From Lunularia cruciata (taxonomy: Eukaryota > Streptophyta > Marchantiopsida > Lunulariales > Lunulariaceae), in assembly GCA_948567375.1 (NCBI GenBank), contig OX419762.1:4966001-5030000 (forward strand): a stretch of 64,000 nt of DNA. The letters run 5' to 3'. Under the pieces are notes generated by a model. That model was given only the letters and a program-made list of their open reading frames with translations, ran no database searches and had not been told where the DNA came from. This document shows, one piece after another, positions 1 to 12,872 of the stretch. A program made the position numbers and the translations under genes. Positions within the stretch are counted from its first letter, which is position 1. Each line of letters opens with the position of its first letter.

Positions 1-1058
1 GGACTAAGCTTGTTGTCCCTACAAAAATAACGTAATATAAATCCAAAGCAACTAATGCTTGTTTGGACAAAGTGTAATCCTAAACCGTACATGATATCAT
101 GTGGTAGAAGAGAAAAATATGAAATGGGACAGCGGAAAATTCTTCCTATGTAAAGTAGACTCTCAGAGAGTCATCAGACTAATTGTTATTTAGTAAGACT
201 AGGAAGAGTTATCATACTTAGTGCGATATGGTTAAAGTGGATATTGTTATATCTTTGGAATCAATTTTTAACATGGATAACCAATCAATTTTTAACATGC
301 TTCAACATCTACTTTGTACCACATTAAGACCAATTTATTTATTGATGATTTTAATTAAATATTTTGTTGGAAATATGGCTTTATTAGAGTTTTTAATAAT
401 CAAAAAAATTAAGAAAAAAGATTTGCAAAAGATGTAGAAATTTTTTAGTGAAATTCATGCTTGTTGTTGTGACTTATCAAAAGTAAAACTAAGCTATTTA
501 GTTTGAATAAAATATTTTTTTGAATTATAATTATGATAATTTAATTAATAAGCTTAAATCACCAAATAACAATAACATAATAATGAAATCTGAGAAATTA
601 TCAAATAAAATTTATTTTCTTTGAGATAAGACATAAGATTTTTTCTATTAATATCCATGAGGAGAACAAGATATCTTCTTGAAATTTCCATTTTATTATG
701 ACCACTAAATTAACTAAATATATTTTTATATGTCTTATAAAAAATTTAGAATGTCCACATCTTAAATTCTCAATTTATAGATGTTAAATAAAAACATAAA
801 AATATGCTTACATTAATAAATGCACTAATATTTAATTTTATTTAGTTTATTTTACCTCATGAATAATTATCCAGCATATAAATTTTACTAAGAATATTGA
901 ATTATATGGTACAGAATCAGATGATATTGATAATGGTTCAATATCTTCAATCTATCAGAAGTATATGTTTAACTTTTATTTTATTTCAAATTATTTATTT
1001 ACTTATAAGTTTTATTGATTAAATAATTCACTTAAATAATATATTTAAAATATTTTTG

Positions 1059-1060
<2 letters not shown>

Positions 1061-1105
<45 letters not shown>
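1061..1105. repeat. (AT)n microsatellite
   Basis: An uninterrupted run of alternating A and T about 45 bp long, seen directly. Confidence 0.97.
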
Positions 1106-1107
<2 letters not shown>

Positions 1108-4020
1108 AATAGATTGAGATAAATGTGTACCATATTATTTCCAATCTATTCTAAAGGTATGCTAAAATATCATTATAATAAACTTTAGATCTACTTACAA
1201 ACATATAACTAGGAGCATTAAAATGATATTCAACGTGGTTTTATGTCCTTTTAGTACTTCAAAGTGTATGTTGTATCTTGTCATTATAATGGAATACTCA
1301 TAACATACATATTTCTTGTCAAGAGATAAAAGGATAATATGAATATCCTATTTCTTGACGATATTGGTATAAGATATGTAAGTAATTTAGTTACATTTAT
1401 AACAGTTGAAAGATATCAAATAACGCTGTGAGCACCATAAAATGATACATATAAGGGTTCAATAAAAGCATGTATGATCTAAAGCTCCATCAATAAATAG
1501 AATAGATTTAAATATCTCTCTCAAAGTGATAAACAAAGAAATTTATTTCTATCTAATTTTTCCTCAAGAGAGATAAACAAGAGATGTAAAGTAATTTATG
1601 CATTTCATGAAAGGATTTAAAACTCAAATTTTAGTTTCCATGATGTGTATAATATATTAGAATCAAAAACCTAAAAGGCCTTGATTCTAACTTGTACAAA
1701 GTAGATTAAGTCCAATTTTTAACCTCATAGTTTCTTATTTTATAGCTAAAAAAATAAGAAATTAAAATGAAATTCCGTAGGCTCCCCTTGTGGTGACTAC
1801 CAACAACTAGCTAAGTGTACAATATGGACCTTAAATCTATTTAAAAGAAATGTAATACATCAAAAGTTTTATAATCAAATAAATCAATAATAAATTTAAT
1901 CATAATTACTAAAAAATATTTTTCAAAATTAATAACAATCTTTTTGAAGATCATGAATGACCTTTGACAATAAAATTTATATGTAGCTCTTATTGTCTTT
2001 CTTGACGTTTTAGCTCTTTCTTCCTGAAGTTTTAGCTCACTGATGTTGCACAAAGAAGTCAATACGAGACAAAATGGATGAAAGTATTAATAAGTCCTTT
2101 TCTCCTGTACTTGTTTAATCCTGTTTTACAAGATCCTATGTTAACATTACATCCATCCTTGCATTTATGCAAGATACATCGCATAAATGCAAGTACTATG
2201 AACATGATCTCTCATCTAATCCGTTCAGATATAGATAAGAATTGGTCTTGTAGATGAACTTCTTTAATAACTTCTTTCTCTATTAAAAAATTATATTTTT
2301 CAACTCAAGATCAGATTGAGAAATACATGATTCTCAGTCTTGAGCATCAATGCTATCACAAGAGAGCTATTATAAAACTATAAGAAGAAAGAAGTATTCA
2401 AATTTTCATCTATTGTAAGATATTATAGTTTGTTTAGATCTAGACCCTGGGTTAGGAACACATGTTTTTGGTTCATTTGATTATATTATTGAAAGGATCT
2501 TGAGATATAATTTGGTCTTAAACTTTATTAATATTTTTGATAAGTATAGATCTACATCTAGCTCTTTTTTCTCATTTTCTATGATAAACAGAACAGAAAG
2601 TACTAGATCCCAACAAAAATCAAGTCAAGCGTTTCCAAATAACAGATATAAACTTAAATTTTTCTCTACCATTTGTCCAGGTCTCAACACAATTTGAATG
2701 ATTTATTAGACAAAGCAAAAATATATTTAGCACTATGTATATATTTATTTCATGTGGATATAAAAAAGTGCACCAAATTTTCTTGAGATAAGATGGCATT
2801 GGGGATATATGTATGATATACATGGGTCAATAGTTATTCATTTAATGAGTCATAGTCATCAAATCATTTGATCTAGTGATGCTATAAACTATGCTGCAGA
2901 CTTTATGAATGAATTCTAACTTAAAGAAACCATAGCTTCTCTTCTCTAAGGATCAAATAAAGTTGTAAGAGTATGTTATCAAGATCTTGAAAGGGAAGCC
3001 AAGTGAAAAACTTTATCCAAGTTGTTTATTTGCTCTAAAGAAAAACCATTCCACTTTCTCTTTAAGATCTTCTCATGGTTGAAACCTAACATTGTTCACC
3101 ATAATCTTTGGTAGAGGCAGGTAATAAAAGGAAAAAAGAAGCCTTAAAAATATTGAGGTGATGTTACATCATTTGAATGTCTATATATAGTGTCATGAGC
3201 TCATGCCAATGTCAAAAGTAAGTAAAGTTCTCATTTTTCACTTCAAAAATTATTTACCTGAAAATTTTTATGGACTACAGAAAATATACTATCTGTATTG
3301 CTTTTGCGAAGAGATAAGGAAATCAAGCTAGACCTAGACCTATATTCATGAAAGATATCAATAATTTGGGACCAATACACTCCAATAAATTATTTAATAT
3401 TATAATGATAAATACAAACAAAACAACATGTGTTTTAGATATAAGGTTTAGCTCCACATGCCTTATAATCCCTGATTGAGAGAAGAAAGATTGGTGTTAT
3501 TTTCTTCTTTATAGTTTCATCTTATATATCTCGTCATAATATATGATGTTCTTGGATTTATTCAAAGCAACCTATGTTTTTATGCTTATCCTTATATTAA
3601 TAAAACCTATTAGTTATGGACTATGCTGCTCTGAGAATTATATCAATGAGGTTTATCTATGTTGCAAATTTCCTTTGGATCAAGTGAGAAATAATCAAAG
3701 TGAACAGTCAGTAGAGGTAAAAGGACTTATCATGAGTATTAGGTAACTAATTGTTATCAAGAGGCACCAAAGGATCCGCTAAAAGTAAAGTGGTGCTAAA
3801 AGTAAAGTGGTATTAGTGGAGTTAACAAATGAGATTTCTACTATTCTCCGATAGTATTTTCATATGATAAGAGGTCCATTATACCCATATTTATGTGAAT
3901 TTTAGAAATAGTAACTCCACTAGTTTCCACTATATATATTCTCCATGTGAATGACCTTCCTCTACTAGGAGATCTATAGGTGGCATTTGGTATACTCTCC
4001 TCTAGTATTGCACATAGATT

Positions 4021-4187
4021 GACTTGCCTTCTCTACACGGTTCACTCTTCCTTGACTTTCATATCAAGTCTGCAAGCTTTTGATAGGATGATGATGGGAT
4101 TGACTGACTTGCCTTCTCTGCATGGTTCACTCTTCCTTGACTTTCATATCAAGTCTAAGAGCTTTTGATAGGAGGATGATGGGATCT
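4021..4187. repeat. 85 bp tandem duplication
   Basis: Two adjacent copies of an 85 bp unit, 4021-4105 and 4106-about 4187, differing at only a few bases. Each starts GACTTGCCTTCTCT and ends near GATGATGGGAT. They are seen directly; no function is implied. Confidence 0.9.
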
Positions 4188-7066
4188 TTGGTAAAAAATT
4201 GTCAAACGAGGGACTTTTGAGTGTGTGACAAGGGATTTGGCATGTAGACAGATATCTCTACTAATCTTGTGCAAAGGGGTAGGCCTATTATCTATGGAGG
4301 AGATGGTACCTATAGTGTTTTGGGTAGTTAAGCTCTCTCCGCACTCCCACTTTCATCCCATTTTGTGGTTGCTGATAGGCTAGTTTTGGATTCTTATGTG
4401 ACAAAGGTGGAGGAAGTATTCTTTTCTCTCCAAGTTATTGCAGCAGACAAGAGATGGTCTATCTCCATGGTCACAAAACTACCTTCCATCCTTTGCTTCA
4501 CTACTGTCAAACTAAACCAAAGATTTGCAGTCTTCCTTGATGGAGCAATAGTGTCAAAATATGTTACATTCTCTTTGAGTTGACTCATCCATTCCTTGGG
4601 CCACTAGAGCACTACTTTGCTCTTGCTCTAGCAAGGATGCAGGCTCTTGGATCCTAGCTCTACCATGCATTAAGGCATTCTGACTTGCACCAGCCACTTT
4701 CTCTGTAGTGATGAGGTTCCACCAAGGTTTGGTCCACTCGTCTACATCTTTGTTACTCACTCATGAATGTGGTTCTACACTACAATACACTACAGATGAT
4801 AATGGTGGATGTTGTTGTTACAAACCCTATTCATGATGCAGTTTTGGAGGGAGTGATTACTCATCCTCTTGGATGGGCGGTGAGCAGAGCAGCAACAGGC
4901 AAGGTCTCCAAGTATAGGGGTATGCAGTGAGGTCACTTCTTTGTTCCTCTAACCTTGGAGTTGTATGGACTGATGAACATGGCCTTTGACACATTTGTAA
5001 GGGAGTGCACAAGAGCTTATCATAGTAGACGCCCAAGGGATACCACTCTCATACTTTGTAGTATACTTTAGACAATGTATGTCCATTGTTCTAGAGAGAG
5101 CATTGGTTGGTGCAATCCATAAGAGAGCAATCACTCTAGGTGATGCTTCTTTGGATGCTCTAGTAGTTTGTTCACCTTACAACTTGCATTACTATGAATA
5201 TCTTAGGTGCGTAGGGCAAATTTCTCATATCAATATTATTGCCTTATTTTACCTCTTTTGTCTCCCACTTGTACTTCTTGATGGGGTCTTCCCATCCTTC
5301 TAGTGTTTTATTTGGTAGTCTTCTCCACTAGTTTCCACTTCAATAGCAAAATTGAACCTATATTTAGCTATAGGTAGCCTTTCTTACTCTCAATAAGGCA
5401 AACTTAAGCTAAATTTGTTAGCTTAGGCTAGTACCTTTAGCCCAACTTAGCCTTGTTGCATAATGGATAGTTAACCCATTAAGTTCAAAGGAAAACATGG
5501 ATTTTGACCCAACAAGTGTGTTAACTATATTTGATTGTAGATATCTAAATCCTCATATTAGTCCTCTTGTGCACATCTATTACAAGAACCAATAAATCAT
5601 ACAAAAACCCTAAGGCTTTAGGAATAAAAATTAACATTGTTTTTTTTTTAATTTGATATTTTGAAATCATTGATTATGATTTCTTTAAAACATTTGCAAT
5701 ATATTTTGGGCAATGAGTCTTTAGTAATTTGGCCTTTGAGTTTTTAGTATAAATTAAATATTATTAGAGTATTATATCACTCTTCATTAATATTTAAATA
5801 TTTAAATCTATTTATTTTATATACTGATCTTCATATTCACAAATTTATCTGCTCCAAATAAAAATACAATTTTTAATAAGAAAATAAAATAAAACATTTA
5901 TTATTATTTCAATGTATTTTTGAATTTTAATTTTAAATTTTTTCCATTTTCAATATTTTATCTTTAGTTTAGAAACTTAGAGCATTCTGACCACATTTAT
6001 CCAAAGGATTCAATGAAGATTTGTTTTGGATTAATAGCTCTTTTATCAAAATATGAAAAAATATTCTGTATATTTTCTCATTATGAAATTAGAATTTAAA
6101 GTTAAATCTTTCTTTCTTGACCATTATAGAATTAGAGTTATATTCAGATTTAGTTCCAATGATAACAAAAGCAAACTGCCAGAATTTAGATTTTAGATTC
6201 TTTGTCTAGATGAGAAACTAAAAATCCTTTAACCATTTATATGACAAAAATTAAGGCTTTAGTGGACCTATGACAAAACTCAGTGGCTTTAGATGATGGA
6301 GGAGATATGAATCTAAATATGATTTTTATAACATAGCATATAAACATATACTATATTCCATAAGTATAAGAAGTGTTGAACCATTACATATAATATATCT
6401 TGATACATAAATTGATTCAATATCCTTTATCTTATATATCTATTTAATATATTTTAAAAATATATCATAGATCTCTCACTCTAGAAAGGTATAGATATCT
6501 TTAAAATTGGAAATACAATTGCTTCATTTTTGGTCCCCAATTTTCTTTGTTCTCAGTTGTTTTCTTTTGTTAACCGTAGGGTTAAGATGTCAAAGAACAT
6601 CCTATGCAGGAAATAAGGAATTGATTGGGTCATGATGCTTCTATGATGCCTCTATGATGCTTGGGAACATGGTCCCTCAACAAAATTCAATAGGATTATG
6701 ATATCAAGGAAAGAGAACTACAACCAGACCCATTTCATTTCTTAGCCAGACCCATTTCATTTTTATACCTTATCACCTCCAAGCATGGCCACTGAACAAA
6801 AAAAACCGGTCCTAAACAGAAAAGGTCATGATCTCATTTTGAAATCATGCAAAAGATGCATGCTGCGCTAAAGAACCATTGGTAAGCATTTAGCACCTAG
6901 GCTCAGACATGCAGTGGTTGGTCGTGACCATTCACCAACTGCCATGTCAGACAAAGGATGGGCCCACCCTATTGAGACTATAAAAAGACCAACCTCATCC
7001 ACTGAATCAAATCTTTTTGTTACTTTTACTTTTAATTTTCACCTTTCACTTTTCATCTCTATGCAA

Positions 7067-7213
7067 TTATCAATCCTTGTGACATATCCATGAGGATTTT
7101 GCATTTCTGATTGTGGAATTTTGCTTATGTTTGTTGAGAGTTATCAATCCTTGTGAAGTTCCACAAGGATTTGGCATATCTGATTGCCAAATTTTGCCTA
7201 TGTTTGTTGAGAG
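7067..7213. repeat. 74 bp tandem duplication, diverged
   Basis: Two head-to-tail copies (7067-7140 and 7141-7213), both starting TTATCAATCCTTGTG and both ending TGTTTGTTGAGAG, with about ten differences between them. They lie about 90 bp downstream of a TATAAAAAG sequence near 6980. This could be the promoter and leader of an old LTR, but I could not find paired LTRs. Confidence 0.8.
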
Positions 7214-7314
7214 CTAAACAAGGAGAAGTGTGTAAGCAGGGTTATGAGTGAGATTGTAGAGCAATGATTCAAATATTCATTCATAATCAAATGTATTGCA
7301 AGGAGAGAATTGAG

Positions 7315-8460
7315 TCAAAATAGGGAGAAGCGGTAGAAATTGTAAGCAAACCCATTGAAATTTCTGAGTGAGGTTTGTGTTGCTGGATGGATTATATCAA
7401 ATGAGGAAATTTTCTTGCTATGGAATTGGAGCCTTGTTGATGTCACCATGTTGTATGAAATTTGCACAAATTCCAAGAACATGAGTGGGAAATCATTGTA
7501 AGGTTGCTCCATGATCTGGACAGAGGACCACTTACAGTGGGTGTTGTGGTGCAAATTGCTTGTCATCCAGGGGAATTCACATAGATACCCCACATCATCA
7601 TCCTAGCAAAAGGTTGAAAGAAGAAATTGATGACCATTTGTCAGAGGGAAGTCTACGAATGGGTACAAAATTGATTATATGAAAGACCTTGCTTGTCAGA
7701 GCATCACCAAAACCATAATAAGGTTGTTTAGTTCAAAATAGATGAACCACATCAACCAAAATCAAGCCATCTTCTTCCAGCTTGTACACAAGTAGAAATT
7801 GGTGAGTTGGGCCAAGATCTTTAGTGAGCTGATCATTGAGCTAAGCAATCTTCTTCCAGTTCATACACAAGTAGAAATTGGTGAGTTGGGCCACGATGTT
7901 TTTTGAGTGGATCATTGAGCTGCTTGAAGACACAACCAATGGTTCAGCCACCATTATAGCCCCGTTCATCATACATTTTTACACAACATGAACCTTTTGA
8001 CAAATGAAGAGAAGGAGAAGTTCCAAACCCACCTGCACCATCCGGCTTACTTCAGTGGAGATATGGACTTACCCAAAGAAATTATGAAGTACCATGACAT
8101 TGATGAAGAGTATCCCCAAACAAGTGGTGGAAATCTAGAACTCAATTATGATTCATAGGAAGATCCCTACCTCCCATGCCAAGGTGCAAGCCTCCAAGGA
8201 GAAAAAAAGACACTAGGAGGTGAAATCTTCATCAAGGGAGAGTGAGAGTAAGACCAAAATGTGCAATTTTTGTTTTCATTCCCAAACAATGGAGTTTCAT
8301 TTTGTAGATGTTGTTGATTTTTTCATTTTTGCAAACTTTAAGAATTTTGTGAATGTACATATTGCATACATAGATAATTGGATTATTGCAAAAGTTAGTG
8401 TTAGCCTATTAGAGGTAGACAACAACCGGCTGAGGTTATTAAAATCCATTGCTACCTAAC
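7315..8460 (+). pseudogene. Decayed coding stretch of an unrecognised dispersed repeat
   Basis: I do not recognise the family. Conceptual translation on the plus strand gives long protein-like runs broken by stops and frame changes. These include a segment around 7,940-8,130 with IIAPFIIHF, then HHPAYFSGDMDLPKEIMKYH in a shifted frame. The same segment recurs, diverged but in the same order, at 62,040-62,480 (IIVPFMLHFYT, then HPPYFSGHPDL and KYH). Shared order in two places suggests a dispersed mobile element with one coding region. A 79 bp internal tandem duplication at 7771-7928 breaks the frame here. No reverse transcriptase or transposase motif was found, so the class is unknown. Confidence 0.5.
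7771..7928. repeat. 79 bp tandem duplication
   Basis: The unit starting CTTCTTCCAG occurs at 7771 and again at 7850 with good conservation of ACACAAGTAGAAATTGGTGA. It lies inside the decayed coding stretch described for 7315-8460. Confidence 0.85.
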
Positions 8461-9070
8461 TTTAGGTTTAGGGTTAGAAGATACGATGTGATCAACATTG
8501 AGTGGCTTAGATGTAATTAGGAAATTTCCATTTATTGCAGCCATTGGATCTTTTTGCAACCAAGTAGGAAATGTATAAAAGGATTAGGCTTGTTCTTTGC
8601 CGGGTCCATTTGGTGCATCCTTCTTTTGCACTAAATATAAAGTTTATACCATCAAGAGTGTGTAGGTGTATTAGTCTGCACTCTGGAAAGATGACATGCT
8701 CAATAAATATAGGAGTGGCAAATCCTGAGGTACAAGCTGAAGCACTATAGTGAGGGTTAGCATTCATGTGGAAGTAGAGTGTATCACTCTAGGAACTCTG
8801 CCAGAGTCACGAATGATACAGGAACAGGCTTTTGCAAACTTGATGTCTTGTCAAGCATTGCAATATGTATTGCAAATCATTTCAGACTCTCGTCACAGTG
8901 CACCATCTGGGAAGTGTAGAACATTTTGTTACTGTCTTAGTCTTCAAGGTGATGGAACTTTTGAAATCTCTTACTCCAGTTTAGTTTACGGATCCATTAG
9001 ACACCATTCATGAAAGATTATAGCAGGTTAGATCTCATATAACCCATGGCAAGGAGTAACATACGGATCA

Positions 9071-9150
9071 TGGTTCCTACAAACAACACAGTGGTAGTCT
9101 GAGGCTTGGATGGTTCCTACAAACAACACTATGGTAGTCTTAGGCTTGGA
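9071..9150. repeat. 40 bp tandem duplication
   Basis: TGGTTCCTACAAACAACAC starts at 9071 and again at 9111, followed in both by a similar GGTAGTCT-AGGCTTGGA segment. Confidence 0.85.
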
Positions 9151-9240
9151 CTGATGACAGGGAAATGAGTGCTTCCAGAATGACATGACCTTTGTTATGA
9201 ATGAACCAACCCCTCCCTTTTGGGAAACCTCTGGATTCAA

Positions 9241-10405
9241 GCTTAGTACACAAGAGAATATATTGCTTAGAGTTTAGTAGTGTATCTAGTTTTGGTAACT
9301 TTACACTCTTTTGGGAATGTTGCTGCACAAGAGGTTAGACAGAAAATAACAGATTGTCATCATAGTTACCACATTGTCTCATTTTTAGTCCATTCCAACT
9401 CGTTTCCAAGAGGGAACAACTTGTCCTTATCTATTATACCACAAGTATGTCAATACTGAGTCACCACAAAAGGGTTTTTCACAGATTTTAGAATAAACAA
9501 AGATAAAGCTATGCGGCATTTGGAGATTATAGAGGATATTGAATCATTTTGAGAATTTAATTTCAATTTTTTATTTATGGTTTGGCTTTATCATATTTTA
9601 AGAATATTATTAGATTGTTATTTTTTCTTGAGAATATTTCATACTTCTAATAAATAGAACTATTATTTGATAAAAATTCCTCTTTTGTAAATTTAGATGG
9701 AATAGCAATAGAATACATCATATTGCTAATACATCAATAGTGAAAGATCATGTTGCTTTGTTTTAAATTTGGATGTACTTTGAAATGAATATATGATATA
9801 TCCTTGAAATTACAAAGAATATAACCCATTTTAGATATATTTTTAGCTTTAAAGATTATATTACATTTCTTATTAACGTTAAGTATATTATTTATCTATT
9901 TTTCACTCTAAGTTTAAAGGATAGAACAAGGTGAGTTATAATAAATATTATATTTCGATCTTACCTTTATGAAACTATCAGGTGTGAAATTGTGCATAAA
10001 TCTAGGATTGTATCAAGCCATTATAAACAATTGAAATATCTAGTTTTATCACACATATGAATACAATACCTACAACAGAAAAAGAATGGTTCCAATATCT
10101 CATCAAACCTTTTCAGATAATAAATGAATGAGACTCTATTATGGACGTGGAGAAAATTCCTTTCATTTAGTAATCGTATTTATCTGTAGCCATCCAACTG
10201 AATTATATATCAATTAATTTTTTTAAATTTTAAAATCTAAATTTTAATCATAATTTATAATAGCTGTATATTTCTTTGTTCAAGTTACTATTTCTTATAT
10301 TAGAATCTAGACTTGGGACTGGAAAATTTTCGCTACTGACATTTAGACTTTACCAAAAAAATTATAGATATTTGAAAGTATACCTTAGTGAAGATAAGAT
10401 GATAA

Positions 10406-10475
<70 letters not shown>

Positions 10476-11250
10476 CTATATAAGAAATGTCTACATTTCT
10501 TGGAAATATTTATTTCGTTAGAATTATAAATTTAAATGTATAATTTGGAAAGTGTAAAGCTTATACAAACTTTTAGTGAATAGGTTGATCTTTCTGTTTA
10601 ATTTTCTCTTTTTTTTCTCTTTGCACATATTTGCTACGAGTACATGTTTAGTGTTAAGATCTAAATTAAGATTTAATGTTTCATACAAATTGTATAGAAA
10701 ATAAATGTTACATAGAATCTGCCAACTATTCATACATTATCAAAGAGAATATGAGATAACATACAACTTAAGTTGCTTAATTTCATTTGTCATGAATCAA
10801 AACGCCTTAGTCTCAAAGACATCATATTTGAAATTTCATTATTTAACATCTTATAACAAACGAGTTATACTCCACGTTTCCTGAAAAGGTAAGTTCACAT
10901 ATGTAAGCATCAAAGTCTGTGTCAAAGGAAGAGAATTATCTTCAGTTTTGGTAAAAGTATCGACTACTTGTACACTTTATTTCTCAGAACCCAATTGTTG
11001 GGTTCAGGCGAGTCCTCCATACATATGTTCAGCTAGGGCACTGAACGAGAATCTATATCTATAGCAAGTTATGGCTAACATATACGTGCTGTACTGAACA
11101 CTGAAGATGGATACATTGATCGTTGGCAGTGAAATCTTGGACTTGAACATCCCATCCTACTCAAGTTGAAAAACTGTACTTCAGTCACTTTATTTAATTT
11201 GGTCTCAGAGAGTCTGTCGAGACTAAATTAATCTAATATTTGTAGACAGA
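9241..11250. other. AT-rich intergenic DNA, no gene recognised
   Basis: No conserved protein frame is recognised. It holds one long TA microsatellite (10413-10473). The end lies just downstream of the TPD1-like gene and probably contains its 3' UTR. Confidence 0.55.
10413..10473. repeat. (TA)n microsatellite
   Basis: About 60 bp of uninterrupted TA alternation, seen directly. Confidence 0.97.
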
Positions 11251-11814
11251 TTAACAACCATGACCACAAACAGGAACGGCCCTTTTGGCGTTCATAGGAT
11301 AACGAAAGTTGCTAGCATACTCGAAACCAACGACACCATCTGCTTCAATAGGATTCCCGTTATTCAGAAGGCAGTCACCCACAGCAAGTCTTCGGAAAAG
11401 ATTTGGATTGACCAGAGTGGAAGAAGAAAAGGCTCCACAGTCAATATGAATTTGCTTCAGACTGCAACTTTCGCAGGTATTGGAAAATTGAACTCGGAAC
11501 ATTGGAATCCCATTAGGTAAATAGCGTGCTATGTCTTCCGCGCACCGGAGATCCTGCAGTCCGCATCTTGTACAGGGTACTCCTTCAGGATGGCCGAGCT
11601 TGCTGGAGCCTGAACGTCCATCATCAGATTTGTTGGATAAACTCGTCACAGCTGATGGGTTCATCACAGCATCAGCTGCAGCATGAGTCGTGCCCAGTTT
11701 GTCACCAAAAGCAACAAACATGCAGAAAGTAACGAACCAGATGCGGTTTACGTGCATGCCATTACACCGCATCTCCCACTTAGTATGAACAGCCGAAGAA
11801 GAAACTGGATTCAT
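11251..11814 (-). CDS. TPD1-like secreted cysteine-rich protein
   Basis: The 187-residue frame matches the TAPETUM DETERMINANT 1 (TPD1) family, whose flowering-plant members are secreted ligands of the EMS1 receptor kinase. The family core is clear at residues 91-175: a Cys before a DI-pair, then LPNGIPMFRV, Cys114-x2-Cys117, the IHIDCG-FSS block with Cys126, NPNLFRRL, the DCL-NNG block with Cys148, and FEYASNFRYPM. A hydrophobic stretch at about residues 24-37 (WFVTFCMFVAF) fits a signal peptide, so Met15 or Met20 may be the true start; the full frame opens at Met1. Two further Cys pairs, Cys81/Cys84 and Cys183/Cys187 (CGHGC end), flank the core. The gene is intronless in its coding part, with a possible 5'-UTR intron just upstream. 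Secretion is inferred, and the receptor in this organism is unknown. Confidence 0.87.
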   Translation of the reverse strand: MNPVSSSAVHTKWEMRCNGMHVNRIWFVTFCMFVAFGDKLGTTHAAADAVMNPSAVTSLSNKSDDGRSGSSKLGHPEGVPCTRCGLQDLRCAEDIARYLPNGIPMFRVQFSNTCESCSLKQIHIDCGAFSSSTLVNPNLFRRLAVGDCLLNNGNPIEADGVVGFEYASNFRYPMNAKRAVPVCGHGC

Positions 11815-11817
11815 TTT

Positions 11818-12015
11818 CTGATATCCGCAGATTGTTCACAAACATACGACAAAGTTAATATCCTTAGTTTCAATCTATTATGTCTCGAATTCTAAGCTTC
11901 ACTCTCGAACGTGGTGTTCATGAGTGAAGCCTGTGGCAGACTACTTTTGATCAACATAGGTTACATAGTCTGTGAGTACAAACGGTATTCACATGAACAA
12001 AATCATAAAATTTAC
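11818..12015 (-). other. Probable 5'-UTR intron of the TPD1-like gene
   Basis: On the minus strand a good donor (TGAAG|GTAAAT) sits at 12016/12015. An acceptor (GATATCAG|AAAATG) ends at 11818, four bases before the first ATG. The 198 bp length is normal for a plant intron. It places a leader exon between the TATA box near 12210 and the coding exon. This is a prediction from splice signals only. Confidence 0.5.
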
Positions 12016-12206
12016 CTTCACAACCGCAACAGAGAAAAACTTGAGTCGTAGTCTCGAGTTCAACCTCCTGCAGTGAATTTCCACTAAATTCTGCTTCTTG
12101 ACAGAGAATCTCCAAATAATATAGAGTATAATCTTGCCACAGAATCTTAGTTCAGAGGGAAAGAATCACGATCGCAAGCATTGGGCATTTCTCTTCTCTC
12201 GTTGTG

Positions 12207-12214
12207 TTTATATA
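12207..12214 (-). promoter_or_regulatory. TATA box of the TPD1-like gene
   Basis: The minus strand reads CTACTATATAAACACAACG, a strong TATATAAA box. Transcription would start near 12,180, giving a leader of about 165 nt before the predicted intron donor at 12015. The pyrimidine/purine-rich leader (CGAGAGAAGAGAAA) follows directly. Confidence 0.65.
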
Positions 12215-12667
12215 GTAGTCTAGAGATGCCTGAGTCACACGCATTTTGATTTTGATTTTGAACATGAATCAATGAGGTTGGTGAGTACATGTCTGTTAGC
12301 TGAAACTAAGAAGTCTGAGGACTGACATCCTGTCCGATGGATCCGATAGGATACTTTTCGTCTATGTGCTTGTCTGCCGATAGATACGGGTGAATGTCTA
12401 ATGAAGTCCTCCAGGTACTGGCGATTTGAACAAGACTTGAACAATTTCGAATTTGAATTCATTTAAGATTCGGTGAACTGGTACAGTCGACGGAAACTGA
12501 TCACTTCTAAGGGGTCAGCATGTAGATCCATACAACTGTTGTTGACAATCCATGGTTGAATCAGAGATAAGAAGTCAACAGAGTTTCACAAAGTCACAAA
12601 GACAAGGTTAATTCATGAATATCATCTACATTACTAGATGATATCGACAGATACCTACCTATCAAAT

Positions 12668-12872
12668 AGTTGGTCACTAGCATCAAGGATATCGATGCGA
12701 TTGAATGAGTAGATATCAAGATCGTTTGTACTTCCTATCTTCTAGACAGTATCCGAAAGGTTCGTTTAATTCATCGAGTTTTGGAATTGTAGCTTTGTTA
12801 TGAATAGTTGGCCGTTAGGCTCAAAGATGTCGATGCGATTGGATGACTAGATTCTGATTCTCAAGATCATTT
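12668..12872. repeat. Diverged duplication, offset about 139 bp
   Basis: GTTGGTCACTAGCATCAAGG with a following GATGCGATTGAATGA block near 12,668-12,740 is echoed near 12,807-12,872 by a similar block with GATGCGATTGGATGA and AAGATCATTT. Clear to the eye but substantially diverged. Confidence 0.6.

Larger units (their letters stand above)
1..6500. other. AT-rich stretch without a recognisable gene
   Basis: This segment is strongly AT-rich with frequent stops in all frames, and I recognise no conserved protein in it. It contains a long AT microsatellite (1061-1105) and an 85 bp tandem duplication (4021-4187). Short open frames near 4,365-4,760 exist on both strands but have no recognisable domain. 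It reads as old decayed repeat or intergenic DNA. Confidence 0.6.

Noticed and set aside
6975-7320. Promoter half of an LTR (TATAAAAAG followed by a repeated leader)
   Set aside because: No paired LTR, primer site or target duplication could be found, so the call is not supported.
10276-10521. Open frame with repeated Ile-Tyr
   Set aside because: It is produced by the (TA)n microsatellite.
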